Positions 14,603 to 22,304 of a stretch of DNA of 64,000 bases are shown here, piece by piece; position 1 is the first letter of the stretch; every line of letters begins with the position of its first letter. The DNA is from Streptomyces sp. NBC_01775 (GTDB lineage Bacteria; Actinomycetota; Actinomycetes; Streptomycetales; Streptomycetaceae). The DNA lies in NCBI RefSeq assembly GCF_035917675.1, contig NZ_CP109104.1:496001-560000 (forward strand), in the 5' to 3' direction. Position numbers and translations under genes: made by a program. The notes under the pieces were generated by a model. That model was not told where the DNA came from. It saw nothing but the letters and a program-made list of their open reading frames with translations, and made no database searches.

Positions 14603-15435
14603 CAGAAGATTCCTCGTTCTTCAGGGCTCTGGTAGGCGCCGACTGCGCGCAGATGCGGGGCGGGCTTACGCGCAGCTGTGCCTTCGGGCGGCTTGGGCGG
14701 GAGTTCCTTCCAGCCGGGCAGGAAGTACTTGGCGGATGCGATCGGGCGCTGGCTGTTGCCGGAGGCCCGGAGGGCGTAATCGACCATGGCGTCGACGCCG
14801 CAGCGATGAATGATCGCGATGATCGGGAACCAGCCGTTGCCTTCCCACGGCCATCGGACGTTGACGCCGCTAGCGGTCATGGTGTGGACGAGAGGCAGGA
14901 CATCGGCCGGGTAGCGATCGCCGTCGGGCCCGTCGCCCCTAGCTAGCTGGCTGGGTGTAGTTGGGTAGTGGGGGTCAGAATCCGGCCCACTAGCACCCGC
15001 TAGAGGGTCAGAATCCGGCCCACTAGGGTTTTTCTCTTGATCTCGTAGAGGGGCAGATTCTGACCCTCCTTGATCTCGTAGAGGGTCAGAATCCGGCCCT
15101 CTAGGTTCCGTACCTTGATCTCGTAGAGGGTCAGATTCTGACCCTCTAGCGGCGCGGGGGCGCATGTATCCGACGGCCTTCGACAGCCGGTACAGGGCTG
15201 CGCGCGTCCCCTTCCCCGGCTCAACGATCTCCAGTTCGCCGCTCTTCACTGCCACCCGGACGGCCAACTTCACGCTCGACCGCGGAGCGTTCAGGGCCCC
15301 CTCAAAGTCCATGTAGCTGAGCCGTGCTTCGGCTGCCTGAGTGCGCACCTGGTCGGCCACGAAGAGCAGCGCGATCCGGGTGTTCCCCTTTGACTGGGAG
15401 TGGTTCCACACCCAGTCCATGGCGTCCAAGGTCAC
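14602..15435 (-). CDS. Winged-helix replication initiator-like protein with internal repeats
   Basis: 277 residues, GTG 15435 with GGAGGAAA upstream. Residues 1-95 look like a winged helix of the replisome-organiser type (WNHSQSKGNTRIALLFVADQ, then APRSSVKLAVRVAVKSGELE). Residues about 100-150 are repeats of S-D-P-L-R-D-Q-G. The rest is helical and ends PAPHLRAVGAYQSPEERGIF. The repeat-coding DNA is a set of palindromic iterons. Gene order initiator then DnaB-type helicase is that of many phage and plasmid replication modules. Function inferred from fold and order. Confidence 0.65.
   Translation of the reverse strand: MTLDAMDWVWNHSQSKGNTRIALLFVADQVRTQAAEARLSYMDFEGALNAPRSSVKLAVRVAVKSGELEIVEPGKGTRAALYRLSKAVGYMRPRAARGSESDPLRDQGTEPRGPDSDPLRDQGGSESAPLRDQEKNPSGPDSDPLAGASGPDSDPHYPTTPSQLARGDGPDGDRYPADVLPLVHTMTASGVNVRWPWEGNGWFPIIAIIHRCGVDAMVDYALRASGNSQRPIASAKYFLPGWKELPPKPPEGTAARKPAPHLRAVGAYQSPEERGIF
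14972..15146. repeat. Iteron/palindrome array inside the initiator gene (candidate origin)
   Basis: Five related units start at 14972, 15005, 15048, 15083 and 15126. Units 1, 2 and 4 read GGGTCAGAATCCGGCCC(A/T)CTAG. Unit 5 is a perfect 10-1-10 palindrome with arms GAGGGTCAGA and TCTGACCCTC, and unit 3 is the same with one mismatch. CTTGATCTCGTAGAG is repeated three times between units. Iterons within or beside the initiator gene are a common origin layout. Confidence 0.6.
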
Positions 15436-15466
15436 GGCGTTTCCTCCGGGTCTGACGGCGGTTCGG

Positions 15467-15742
15467 CTATGCGGCGGCGGGTGCGGCGGTGCGGGTGGGG
15501 TCGAGCTGGGCCCGTTCGCGGGGTCCGTGGCCGCCTGCGATGCCGTGTCGTGCGCTTCCGGGCCGCCCGGCTTCGATGCGCAGCGCGTGGGCGAGGCACT
15601 GGGTGCGGACGGGGCACCGGTCGCGGCAGATTTCTTTGGCTTCTTCGGCGTCGGCTTTCCACGGGCCGCTGGTGTCGGCGGGCTGCCACAGGTCGGGGTC
15701 GTCGGCGCAGACGGCGCGGGCTGTCCAGTCGTAGAGGCTCAT
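15467..15742 (-). CDS. WhiB-like iron-sulfur transcription regulator
   Basis: 91 residues from ATG 15742 (TGATG overlap). The Wbl pattern is complete: VCADDPDLW, then EICRDRCPVRTQCLAHAL giving four Cys for a [4Fe-4S] cluster, then GIAGGHGPRER in place of the usual G-V/I-W-G-G turn (Trp replaced by Ala). A 62-residue upstream extension in the same frame is Arg/Pro-rich and rejected. WhiB-like proteins on phages and elements can alter host gene expression. Confidence 0.9.
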   Translation of the reverse strand: MSLYDWTARAVCADDPDLWQPADTSGPWKADAEEAKEICRDRCPVRTQCLAHALRIEAGRPGSARHGIAGGHGPRERAQLDPTRTAAPAAA

Positions 15743-16191
15743 CACGCCGCCGCCCGCGTGCGGTGCCACTGGGTGATGTGTTCGTTGTTCGCCCGCTTGC
15801 ACGCGAGGCAGGGGGTTTCGCCGCGGGCTCGGTGCCGTCGGTAGGCAGCCCTGGTGCCGCAGGGCCGTAGCTGTCGTACCTCTGCTTCCTTGCCGGGGGT
15901 GCGGGGCTTGAGGGGGGCGCGCTTCCACCGGTTGACCTGGCGCTGTTCGATACGCAGCGCGGCGGCGATCTTCAGTTCGGAGAGGCCAGCGTTGGCGAGG
16001 GCGAGGACTGCGGCATGCCGCTCGTCGACGGTGAGGAGTTGCGGGTCGTAGTCGCCGTTGACGGCCCGCTCGACCGCGATCCAGTCGATGCCGGTGTCGT
16101 CGCTGTAGGTGTCGGTGCCGGGGGCGATCTGTTGGAAGGCGGCGCCGAGGGGTTTCGAGGCGGTGAGAGAGCGGGCTACGTAGCGGGTCAT
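15742..16191 (-). CDS. HTH plus zinc-knuckle hypothetical protein
   Basis: 149 residues from ATG 16191, overlapping the upstream stop. The centre has a helix-turn-helix-like LANAGLSELKIAAALRIEQR. The C-terminus has CGTRAAYRRHRARGETPCLA(C), a box often seen in Streptomyces and actinophage proteins, probably binding zinc and DNA. GAAGGAGAA lies upstream. Likely a DNA-binding regulator of the element. Confidence 0.75.
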   Translation of the reverse strand: MTRYVARSLTASKPLGAAFQQIAPGTDTYSDDTGIDWIAVERAVNGDYDPQLLTVDERHAAVLALANAGLSELKIAAALRIEQRQVNRWKRAPLKPRTPGKEAEVRQLRPCGTRAAYRRHRARGETPCLACKRANNEHITQWHRTRAAA

Positions 16192-16364
16192 CACTGGTTC
16201 TCCTTCCGGGTGTTGCGGCGGGTTGCGGCGGGGCGCCGGTAGATGGCTTCGAGTTCGGCGAGTTGGATGGCGCGTTGGTCGGGTGTGGTGGCGGCTTGGT
16301 GTCGGATGTGCCGGTCGTGGAGGACGGCAGCGGTACGGCGGAGGAGGGCGAGGAGCGCGGTCAT
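16191..16364 (-). CDS. 57-residue helical small protein
   Basis: ATG 16364 overlaps the upstream stop (ATGA), and the end overlaps the next gene. The product is basic and helical: MTALLALLRRTAAVLHDRHI, then IQLAELEAIYRRPAATRR. No family recognised. The long in-frame leader inside the upstream gene is Arg/Pro-rich and excluded. Confidence 0.6.
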   Translation of the reverse strand: MTALLALLRRTAAVLHDRHIRHQAATTPDQRAIQLAELEAIYRRPAATRRNTRKENQ

Positions 16365-16738
16365 GCGGCGGCCCTGCCTTCGCGTGCGGCGCGGGTGCCG
16401 ATCCAGCGGCGGACTCCGGATTTGTCGCGGGTGAGGCCGAAGCCGTTGGTGCGGATGAGTCCGTCGTGGTGGAGGCGGGCCATGAGTCGGCCCCAGTCGT
16501 GGTCGCGGTCGGGCGGGTCGGGCAGGTTGTGGTCGCGGGCTATCTGCCAGCAGAGGAAGCTGCGGCCCGAGGCGGCGGCGTCTTCGAAGACGGGGCGGAC
16601 TTCGTTGATCCACGTTTCGTAGTCCTCGACGCGGCGCCGGGCCTTGCTGACGCTGGCGGCGGGGATGGTGCCGTCCAGGGCGGGCTGCACGATGTCCGTG
16701 GCGGCCAGGCGCTCGGCCGGGGTGAGGCGGCGGGTCAT
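16361..16738 (-). CDS. Hypothetical phage/element protein
   Basis: 125 residues, ATG 16738 (ATGA overlap). It is helical with AASVSKARRRVEDYETWINE and FLCWQIARDHNLPDPPDRDH, and ends in a wing-like segment GLIRTNGFGLTRDKSGVRRW. This could be a winged helix. No catalytic motif is seen. Confidence 0.7.
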   Translation of the reverse strand: MTRRLTPAERLAATDIVQPALDGTIPAASVSKARRRVEDYETWINEVRPVFEDAAASGRSFLCWQIARDHNLPDPPDRDHDWGRLMARLHHDGLIRTNGFGLTRDKSGVRRWIGTRAAREGRAAA

Positions 16739-16941
16739 CGCGATGCCTCCTGGTCGAGTACGCGGGTGCAGCGGCGGCAGGTGACGTCGGTGTCCTCGTC
16801 GAGCCAGTGGTTGTCGGCGAGGACGTCGATGAAGTGGCCGCAGGCGGTCTCGACGCCGCCGGGGATGGCGAGGTAGTGGACGGCGTGGACGATGCGTCCG
16901 CCGTACAGGCGAACCCGCAGCGGATGCGCGGTCGTCGGCAT
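16735..16941 (-). CDS. Small zinc-ribbon protein
   Basis: 68 residues, ATG 16941 with AAGGAGA upstream. It contains TACGHFIDVL and later DVTCRRCTRVL, giving C-x-H and C-x2-C as zinc ligands in a ribbon arrangement. It begins the block downstream of the hairpin at 16964-17000. Related small ribbons recur in this series. Confidence 0.7.
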   Translation of the reverse strand: MPTTAHPLRVRLYGGRIVHAVHYLAIPGGVETACGHFIDVLADNHWLDEDTDVTCRRCTRVLDQEASR

Positions 16942-16963
16942 GTCGTGGTCTCCTTGGGACTGT

Positions 16964-17000
16964 GGGCCGCCCCGCCTGTTAGCGGCGGGCGGGGCGGCCC
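16964..17000 (-). terminator. Strong GC hairpin after the recombination genes
   Basis: GGGCCGCCCCGCC (16964-16976) pairs perfectly over 13 bases with GGCGGGGCGGCCC (16988-17000), with an 11-base loop. It lies 7 bases beyond the Sak4-like gene and before the next gene's start. No T-run; in Streptomyces such stems commonly stop transcription or protect 3' ends. Confidence 0.7.
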
Positions 17001-17007
17001 GAGGCGG

Positions 17008-17952
17008 TTACTGGTTCTTGAGGGCGGTGCCGCGTGCCTTGATCAGCTCGCCCAGCGAGGTGGGCTCGTCGCCGTCGAGGTGCGGGGTAGCCAGGAGCCC
17101 GCGGGCCTCAACCTCGCCGTACAGGGCGAGCAGCCCTTCGTAGGTGGCGTCCTTCGCGGTGGCCCGCTTGATGTACTCGGCGGGGTCCACGGCCGCAGCG
17201 CCGTCGTTGAGCCACGCGAGCAGTTCCTTCGCCAACTGGCCGCCGTCGGGCTTCTCCAGCACGCGGTTGTGGAGGGCGGGGCAGCGGGACTTGATGACGG
17301 TGAGGGTGTTGTTGATGTCCATCTGGCCGACGACGTCGAACTCGTACTCGATGCCTTTGCGCTGCTCGGCGCGGGTACCGACTCGCTTCGGCTCCAGCAC
17401 GCCCTGCTGGTTGCGTTCCAGTGACCACTCGGTGTGGGAGCGCATGGTGGCGATGACATGCCCGGGGTACGAGAGGAGGGCGTCGACCATCTCGTTCTGC
17501 ATCGGCGTGCCTTCCTTCCAGCCGCCGAAGCTGTTGCCGCCGTAGCGGGCCTTGGCCTTGTCGACCTGGTCGAGGGTGCCGTCGGCGCCCTTCCAGTAGT
17601 GGGTGAGGGAGTCGATGAGGACGGTGCCGTAGCCGGCCTGGGCTGCGGCGGCGAGCGCCTTGACGAGGTCGCGGGGGTCGTACTTGGACATCTGGAGGAC
17701 GTCGAAGTGGATGCCACGCTGGCCGACGTACTTGGAGGCGGCGCCTCGCTCGGTGTCGATGACGGCGAGCTTCTCTCCCAGCCCGTGCGCGAGAGCGAGG
17801 GATGTCCAGGTCTTGCCGGAGCCGGAGATGCCGTGGATCGCAACGCGGGCCTTGATCTGCTCCTTGGTGGCCGGGCGGAAGGTGAACCCGCCGTCGGCGA
17901 AGTCGTCGCCCTGCGGTCCGCGGGCGCGGTGCTTGGGCTGCGAGAGGGTCAT
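17008..17952 (-). CDS. Sak4-like RecA-fold ATPase (phage-type recombinase)
   Basis: 314 residues, ATG 17952 overlapping the nuclease stop (ATGA). Walker A is AIHGISGSGKTWTSLALAHG near residue 40, and Walker B is the YGTVLIDSLTHYW stretch. The DTERGAASKY and ATMRSHTEW boxes are those of the AAA_24/Sak4 phage nucleotide-binding family, which anneal single strands or act as RecA-like recombinases. It is coupled to a RecE-like exonuclease and a DnaQ-like exonuclease, forming a lambda Red-like set. The C-terminal 60 residues look like an added tail. Confidence 0.85.
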   Translation of the reverse strand: MTLSQPKHRARGPQGDDFADGGFTFRPATKEQIKARVAIHGISGSGKTWTSLALAHGLGEKLAVIDTERGAASKYVGQRGIHFDVLQMSKYDPRDLVKALAAAAQAGYGTVLIDSLTHYWKGADGTLDQVDKAKARYGGNSFGGWKEGTPMQNEMVDALLSYPGHVIATMRSHTEWSLERNQQGVLEPKRVGTRAEQRKGIEYEFDVVGQMDINNTLTVIKSRCPALHNRVLEKPDGGQLAKELLAWLNDGAAAVDPAEYIKRATAKDATYEGLLALYGEVEARGLLATPHLDGDEPTSLGELIKARGTALKNQ

Positions 17953-18797
17953 TTCACGTACTCCTCAAGGTCGTTCTTCTCGGCGTAGGCGGGCAGGGGG
18001 ACGGTCCAGATCTGCTGGTCGTAGGCGGGCCAGTTACCGGTGCGCTGGCACTCGCGGTAGATGTGCCGGGCCCGCCGGTTGCGTGCTTCGCCGATGAGGC
18101 AGGAGGTGACGTCGGGCTCGACGACGGTGATGAGGTAGGGCGGGGTCTTGGCGATGAACACGAACCGGAATTCGGGCTCTTCACCCCAGATGGCGCGGTG
18201 GCCATCGACGTACCAGCAGCGCTGCTGGTGGTAGCCCCATTTGTGGATCGACTTGATGACCGCTTCGAGGCTGACGTCGGTCGTGGTCTTCAGGTCGACG
18301 ATTTCGCCGGGGCGGACGTAGTCGAGGCGGGCCCGGCACCAGATGCCGGTCTCCTCGTCGCGCCACAGGTAGGTCTGCTCGGCTTCGCCGCCGGTGAGGA
18401 GTTCACCGGCTTGGGGGTGGGCGATGAGCGCGGCGGCCATGTCCTGGGCTTGCTGCATTTCGGCGGGCAGGAGTGGTATGGCGCCCTGTGCGCGGGCCTG
18501 CTCGGCTGCCTCCTGGGCGGCCTTGGTCTTGTAGCTGTCGGCGTCGATGCGGACGAGTCCGGGACCGTCACCGAGGGCCAGCGTGTGGAGGGCGGTGCCG
18601 AATTCGAGGTGCCGCTTGGGTGCGGTCTGCTGGTGGCCCTGCTCGTACCGGTACAGGGCGGGGCAGCCAGGCGGGAGGAGCTTGCGGGCGCCGGTGGAGG
18701 AGAGGCTGCCGCCGGGGACCGGGTCGGCGTGGTAGTCGTCGGCGGTGATGTCGTACACGCCGGGCACCACCTCGGCGACCTCCGGAGCCGCGGTCAC
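17949..18797 (-). CDS. RecE-like PD-(D/E)XK exonuclease
   Basis: 282 residues, GTG 18797 (GTGA overlap). The N-terminus has ADDYHADPVPGGSLSSTGAR, as in RecE/DUF3799 nucleases. The nuclease core holds HLEFGTALHTLALG, WCRARLDYVRPGEIVDLKTT (the D ... D-x-K motif) and HKWGYHQQRCWYVDG (motif with Gln and Tyr). Such enzymes resect 5' strands to load a single-strand annealing protein, here the Sak4-like partner encoded next. Confidence 0.85.
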   Translation of the reverse strand: MTAAPEVAEVVPGVYDITADDYHADPVPGGSLSSTGARKLLPPGCPALYRYEQGHQQTAPKRHLEFGTALHTLALGDGPGLVRIDADSYKTKAAQEAAEQARAQGAIPLLPAEMQQAQDMAAALIAHPQAGELLTGGEAEQTYLWRDEETGIWCRARLDYVRPGEIVDLKTTTDVSLEAVIKSIHKWGYHQQRCWYVDGHRAIWGEEPEFRFVFIAKTPPYLITVVEPDVTSCLIGEARNRRARHIYRECQRTGNWPAYDQQIWTVPLPAYAEKNDLEEYVK

Positions 18798-19435
18798 GCT
18801 GCTTCCTTGCGCGGTTCAAGGGCGGCGTGTGCGATGGCGTCGTACACGTCCCTGGCCCAGCGGGCGTCCCCGAGCGCGGTGTGCGCCACGCTGTCACCCG
18901 GCGGCTCGACACCGACGGCACGGGACAGGCCGCGGGAGGAGTAGGGCACCGCCGGTACCGCTTCACTCTCGGGGTATTGCGTGGCGTCAATCGCGCCGTG
19001 GACGTAGCCAGCGGCGAGGGTCGCGATGTCGACGGTTCGGTAGTGCCAGGGCGCGGCCCCGAGGAACGCCTGAAGGAAGGCTGCATCGAACGCCGGGTTG
19101 GAGCCGATCAGCACGGCTCCCGTGACGACCGTCCTGACGTCGGCGTCAAGCTGTCCGAGGGACAGGCCATGCGGCTGCTCGCATGCGTGGCTGAGGCTCG
19201 CGGCGTATTGCACGTCCGGAACCGCGAGGCGTTCGGCGTAGCGGTTGATGCGTAGCGCTTCGGGGTCGGCGTCTTCGAGTTGGTGGTCAGTGAGCCGCCT
19301 CTGCCACAGGTGTTCGGTCTCGGTGCCGTCCGTCTCGCGGCGGATGACGGCGATCTCCCACACCTCGTGGCGTGCTGGGTCAAGACCTGTGGTTTCCGTG
19401 TCGACGAAGGCGAGGGGGATTGGTCGAGCGCTCAC
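18794..19435 (-). CDS. DnaQ-like 3'-5' exonuclease (DEDDh)
   Basis: 213 residues, GTG 19435 with AAAGGAG upstream. Exo I is FVDTETTGLDPA, Exo II is IGSNPAFDAAFL, and Exo III is HTALGDARWA with the H of the DEDDh type, so all four acidic residues and the His are present. It could proofread or trim recombination ends. First gene of the three-gene recombination operon. Confidence 0.9.
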   Translation of the reverse strand: MSARPIPLAFVDTETTGLDPARHEVWEIAVIRRETDGTETEHLWQRRLTDHQLEDADPEALRINRYAERLAVPDVQYAASLSHACEQPHGLSLGQLDADVRTVVTGAVLIGSNPAFDAAFLQAFLGAAPWHYRTVDIATLAAGYVHGAIDATQYPESEAVPAVPYSSRGLSRAVGVEPPGDSVAHTALGDARWARDVYDAIAHAALEPRKEAA

Positions 19436-19501
19436 TGCGTCTCCTTTCTGGGTGTGGTGTGCCGGGGCCGCCGCTCGGCGTCCCTGCGGGGTGGTGTTGG
19501 T

Positions 19502-19542
19502 GGCCCGCCCCGGGGCCCGGTGTCATGCGCGGGGGCGGGCCC
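19502..19542 (-). terminator. GC hairpin between coiled-coil gene and recombination operon
   Basis: GGCCCGCCCC (from 19502) pairs with GGGGCGGGCC (ending 19541) across a loop of about 20 bases. It stands 4 bases beyond the gene at 19546 and before the start at 19435, so it should end the upstream transcript, leaving the recombination operon its own promoter in about 19440-19500. Confidence 0.6.
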
Positions 19543-19545
19543 GTC

Positions 19546-19926
19546 TCAGGCGGCGCGCCAGCGGCCGGTGTCGGCCCAGTGGTCGCCTGCGGGGATGGGT
19601 GCGGTCGCTTCGTCGGCGGGTCCGTCGATGGGCCGCACCCAGGCGGCGACGTCGACCGAGCCGGCGGTGGCGAGCTTCGCGCGGAGCTGGTGGTTCTCGG
19701 CGATCTCCGCCGCGAGCTGCTCGGTGAGCGTGGCGACTGTGGCTTCGGCGTAGCGCCGGTCTTCCCGCGCGCCGGACAGGTCGATGGCGGCCTCGTCGAG
19801 CTGCCGGGTGAGGGTGTTGATGTCGGTGGCGGCGGCGACGAGTTGGCAGACGAGCTGGTCGTTTTCCCTCTCCAGGCGGCGCCTGTTGCGAAGCCGGGCC
19901 CGGGGCGCGAGGCGGTGTGCGGCCAT
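19546..19926 (-). CDS. Coiled-coil hypothetical protein
   Basis: 126 residues, ATG 19926. A basic N-terminus (RLAPRARLRNRRRLERENDQ) leads into heptads (LVAAATDINTLTRQLDEAAI, then VATLTEQLAAEIAENHQLRA). This is a coiled coil over residues about 18-90. The C-terminus is short and polar (DGPADEATAPIPAGDHWADT). No enzymatic motif. Overlaps the previous stop. Confidence 0.65.
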   Translation of the reverse strand: MAAHRLAPRARLRNRRRLERENDQLVCQLVAAATDINTLTRQLDEAAIDLSGAREDRRYAEATVATLTEQLAAEIAENHQLRAKLATAGSVDVAAWVRPIDGPADEATAPIPAGDHWADTGRWRAA

Positions 19927-20162
19927 CAGGCGGTCTCCCCTTCGGGTAGGTGGATGGTGGTGGTGCGGGGCAGTGCGCGTGTCGGCCGGCTGACGCCGTA
20001 GAGGCGTGTGTGCTGGTGGGATCGCTGTTCGTCTTCGACGGCCTGCCGGGCGCTGGTGACGTCGTCTTCGAGGTCGGCGATGCGCTGCTGGAGGCGGGCG
20101 ATCTCGGCGATCGTGGCGAGGGCCAGGAGCAGGGCGAACGCGTAGCAGTCAGCGGCACTCAT
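19926..20162 (-). CDS. Membrane-anchored coiled-coil small protein
   Basis: 78 residues from ATG 20162, within the end of the DUF4326 gene. MSAADCYAFALLLALATIAE is a membrane helix or anchor, then ARLQQRIADLEDDVTSARQA is a coiled coil, then a polar tail. The longer same-frame extension upstream is Ser/Thr/Pro-rich nonsense. Together with the next gene it resembles small phage lysis-accessory (Rz-like) proteins, but that is only a resemblance. Confidence 0.6.
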   Translation of the reverse strand: MSAADCYAFALLLALATIAEIARLQQRIADLEDDVTSARQAVEDEQRSHQHTRLYGVSRPTRALPRTTTIHLPEGETA

Positions 20163-20538
20163 GAGCCGCACCGCCGTTCGCGAGACGGAGCAGGACCGCT
20201 GCGTGGCAGTGGTCGGGCTCGCCGGGCTCGGGCAGCGGACACCAGCACATGAGGTCCCGGCCTGCCAGCTCGCGGCGAGCGCGGTCGACCAGCTTCGGCC
20301 GCTCGTCCAGCCAGCCCCGGAAGAGGAGGACCGCTTCGCCGCGGGCGTCGCGCTCGTGGTCGAACGTGGCCCAGGGGCCGAGGCTGTCGATCGGGTCGGG
20401 GATGCCGTAGAGGCCGTCGGCCTGGCGAACGACCGCGTAGGGGTTGCCCCAGACCGTGCCGCGCCCGACATAGACGGCGCCGTCGGGGGCGCGCCATCCA
20501 CGAGTACGGCGGCGTTGGATGCGGGTCGGGGTGCTCAT
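20149..20538 (-). CDS. DUF4326 domain protein
   Basis: 129 residues from ATG 20538 (ATGA overlap). The DUF4326 signature is clear: RIQRRRTRGWRAPDGAVYVG, then RGTVWGNPY, then LAGRDLMCWCPLPEPG and CHAAVLLRLAN. This family is widespread in phages and mobile elements; its biochemical activity is unknown, although the Cys/His set (CWC ... HCH) may bind metal. Confidence 0.88.
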   Translation of the reverse strand: MSTPTRIQRRRTRGWRAPDGAVYVGRGTVWGNPYAVVRQADGLYGIPDPIDSLGPWATFDHERDARGEAVLLFRGWLDERPKLVDRARRELAGRDLMCWCPLPEPGEPDHCHAAVLLRLANGGAAHECR

Positions 20539-20741
20539 GCGGCCACCGCCCCGGTCGCGGGGTGGGGTCCGCCGTTCCACACGGCCGAGATGGCGGCGTC
20601 GTAGGCGTCCCAGGTGCGGCTGCTCCACGAGTCCTCTGGGCCGAATGTGAGGTGCCAGGTCTCGTCGACTTCGGCGAGTTCGTACTGGATGCGGTCGGCG
20701 GGCGGCAGACCGAAGAGGGTGATGGCGTCGAGCGTCGTCAC
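20535..20741 (-). CDS. Small hypothetical protein
   Basis: 68 residues from GTG 20741, overlapping neighbours on both sides (GTGA and ATGA). It reads TLDAITLFGLPPADRIQYEL, then DETWHLTFGPEDSWSSRTWD. It appears a compact globular protein without Cys or membrane segments. Family unknown. Confidence 0.65.
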   Translation of the reverse strand: MTTLDAITLFGLPPADRIQYELAEVDETWHLTFGPEDSWSSRTWDAYDAAISAVWNGGPHPATGAVAA

Positions 20742-21427
20742 GACCGCTCACCCGCCTCGGCCAGCGCAGCGCGGCCCTCTCGGATCGCGGTCGGCGCGTC
20801 AGGCCAGCAAAAGAGCCGGTCCACGCTCAGCGCGCTGATTACCTCTTGCCAGCCCTCCCGGGTCCAGGCACGGCCGCCGCCGTACTGGGGCTCCGACACC
20901 GCCCAGCCGGCTCCGAAGCCCGGCCCCTGGCGGCGAACGCGCAGTTCCTTACCTCCCAGGTCGGGCAGCAGCACGCGATACTCAGTGGCGTCGGCGACCA
21001 GTGCGCGGAGGGTGTCCAGCTCGGCGCGCAGACGCTCAACCTCGCGGGTGAGGTGCTGTTCTGAGGCGTAGTAGGCGTCCCGCGCGGCCTCCCACTCGGC
21101 GTTGTCGGCACGCAGCCGGGCCACTTCGGCGGCCAGCGCGGGCACATCCTGGCGGGCGTGGGCGGTGAACTCGGCATCGGCCTGGACCTGGTCCCAGTCC
21201 TCCTCGGCTGTCCACTCCCTGTGCGCCGGATCGTTGTCGAGGGGCTCCTCCTCGAAGCGGGCGATTCCACGGCGGGCCGTGTATCCGCAGCCCGTCTCCT
21301 TCAGGTCGGCAGCGATTTCGACGAGACCTCCGCCGAACTCGTAGGCGCCCCAAGGGCCGGGCGTCGCAGCCTCAGCACGATCGCGGATCTCGGCAAGCTG
21401 CTCGGGTGTCATGGGTGTCTCGTTCAT
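20738..21427 (-). CDS. Phage-type helical protein (Ea22-like)
   Basis: 229 residues from ATG 21427 (ATGA overlap). The opening MTPEQLAEIRDRAEAATPGP(W) and the later DAEFTAHARQDVPALAAEVA followed by RLRADNAEWE are the pattern of ead/Ea22-like phage proteins common in actinophages. A coiled coil spans about 90-150. The C-terminal part (GWAVSEPQYGGGRAWTREGW) is globular. Function unknown. Confidence 0.75.
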   Translation of the reverse strand: MNETPMTPEQLAEIRDRAEAATPGPWGAYEFGGGLVEIAADLKETGCGYTARRGIARFEEEPLDNDPAHREWTAEEDWDQVQADAEFTAHARQDVPALAAEVARLRADNAEWEAARDAYYASEQHLTREVERLRAELDTLRALVADATEYRVLLPDLGGKELRVRRQGPGFGAGWAVSEPQYGGGRAWTREGWQEVISALSVDRLFCWPDAPTAIREGRAALAEAGERS

Positions 21428-22089
21428 GCGGCACCTCCGGGGGTCCATCCGGGGTAGTCGTCGGCGGTGTGGCAGGCCTCGGGGTGTTCGACGGCGAGCC
21501 GCGCGAACACGGTGTCGGCCGGGTCGAGGAGGTGCTGCTGTTCGGCGAGGAGCCCGGCGGCTGCGACCCGCTCGGCGGAGAAGCCGGTGAGGAGCGACAG
21601 GCTGTGCTCCAAGCCGCGCCGCTCGTGCACGTTCCGCGTTGAGGCCCCAGGCCCGGTCGTCATGTAGACCTCCAGGGCCGTGACTGCGGCGGTGACCTCC
21701 GCGACCGGACGCCCCAGTTCCAAGGCGTCAGCGAGGCCGCGTAGATCCTCGACGGACAGCGCCCGGTACTGGCGGAGCAGGAAGGTCAGCGCTGTGCCCA
21801 CGCCCTGGCAGTGCTCCCGCCAGTCCCAGAAGACCTCTCGGCTGTACTTCCTCCGGTACTCGCGGATCAGGTCGAGGCTGTAGCCGTCGGGCCCGTAGGC
21901 CAGGGGCCATCCGATGCGCCTGATGCTGTCGCTGTCGTGGGCCTCGCCGGGAGTCCAGATGCGCAGCTGTGCCTCGCGCTCCTCCACGGCGTCGGCGGCG
22001 AGCCGCAGGGTCTGCGCCAGGGAGGGGGCAGTGAGGGCGCCGTCGGTGTCGTGGCTGCCGGACTCGGGTGCGGGGATCGTGAGGGCCAT
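21424..22089 (-). CDS. Hypothetical protein
   Basis: 221 residues from ATG 22089 (TGATG overlap). It is helical: LAQTLRLAADAVEEREAQLR, then SLDLIREYRRKYSREVFWDW, then VEDLRGLADALELGRPVAEV. No recognised domain or metal site. Packed between overlapping genes of the phage-like block. Confidence 0.7.
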   Translation of the reverse strand: MALTIPAPESGSHDTDGALTAPSLAQTLRLAADAVEEREAQLRIWTPGEAHDSDSIRRIGWPLAYGPDGYSLDLIREYRRKYSREVFWDWREHCQGVGTALTFLLRQYRALSVEDLRGLADALELGRPVAEVTAAVTALEVYMTTGPGASTRNVHERRGLEHSLSLLTGFSAERVAAAGLLAEQQHLLDPADTVFARLAVEHPEACHTADDYPGWTPGGAA

Positions 22090-22304
22090 CACCGGTCACC
22101 TCCGAGGCGCTGCGGCACCGTGGCGAGCTGCTTGTCGGCCCAGGCGATGTCAGCGAGCACGTCCTCGCGGGTCGCCGTGTCGAGCAGCAGCGTCAGATTG
22201 CGCTCCGCGTCGGCGCGGGCCAGAACCGCGTCACGCACGGCCGGGGGGAACTGGCGGGCCTTGAAGTCGGCGACCGCATCCGGGATCGGGGTCGGCGTCG
22301 TCAT
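22089..22304 (-). CDS. Small helical hypothetical protein
   Basis: 71 residues from ATG 22304 (ATGA overlap). MTTPTPIPDAVADFKARQFP precedes a helix (RDAVLARADAERNLTLLLDT) and ends VPQRLGGDR. No motif. Its reality rests on tight overlaps at both ends. Confidence 0.65.
   Translation of the reverse strand: MTTPTPIPDAVADFKARQFPPAVRDAVLARADAERNLTLLLDTATREDVLADIAWADKQLATVPQRLGGDR

Noticed and set aside
14972..15146. CRISPR-like repeats in the initiator gene
   Set aside because: Repeats are palindromic, in frame and translated, with short irregular gaps, so iterons or a protein repeat fit better.
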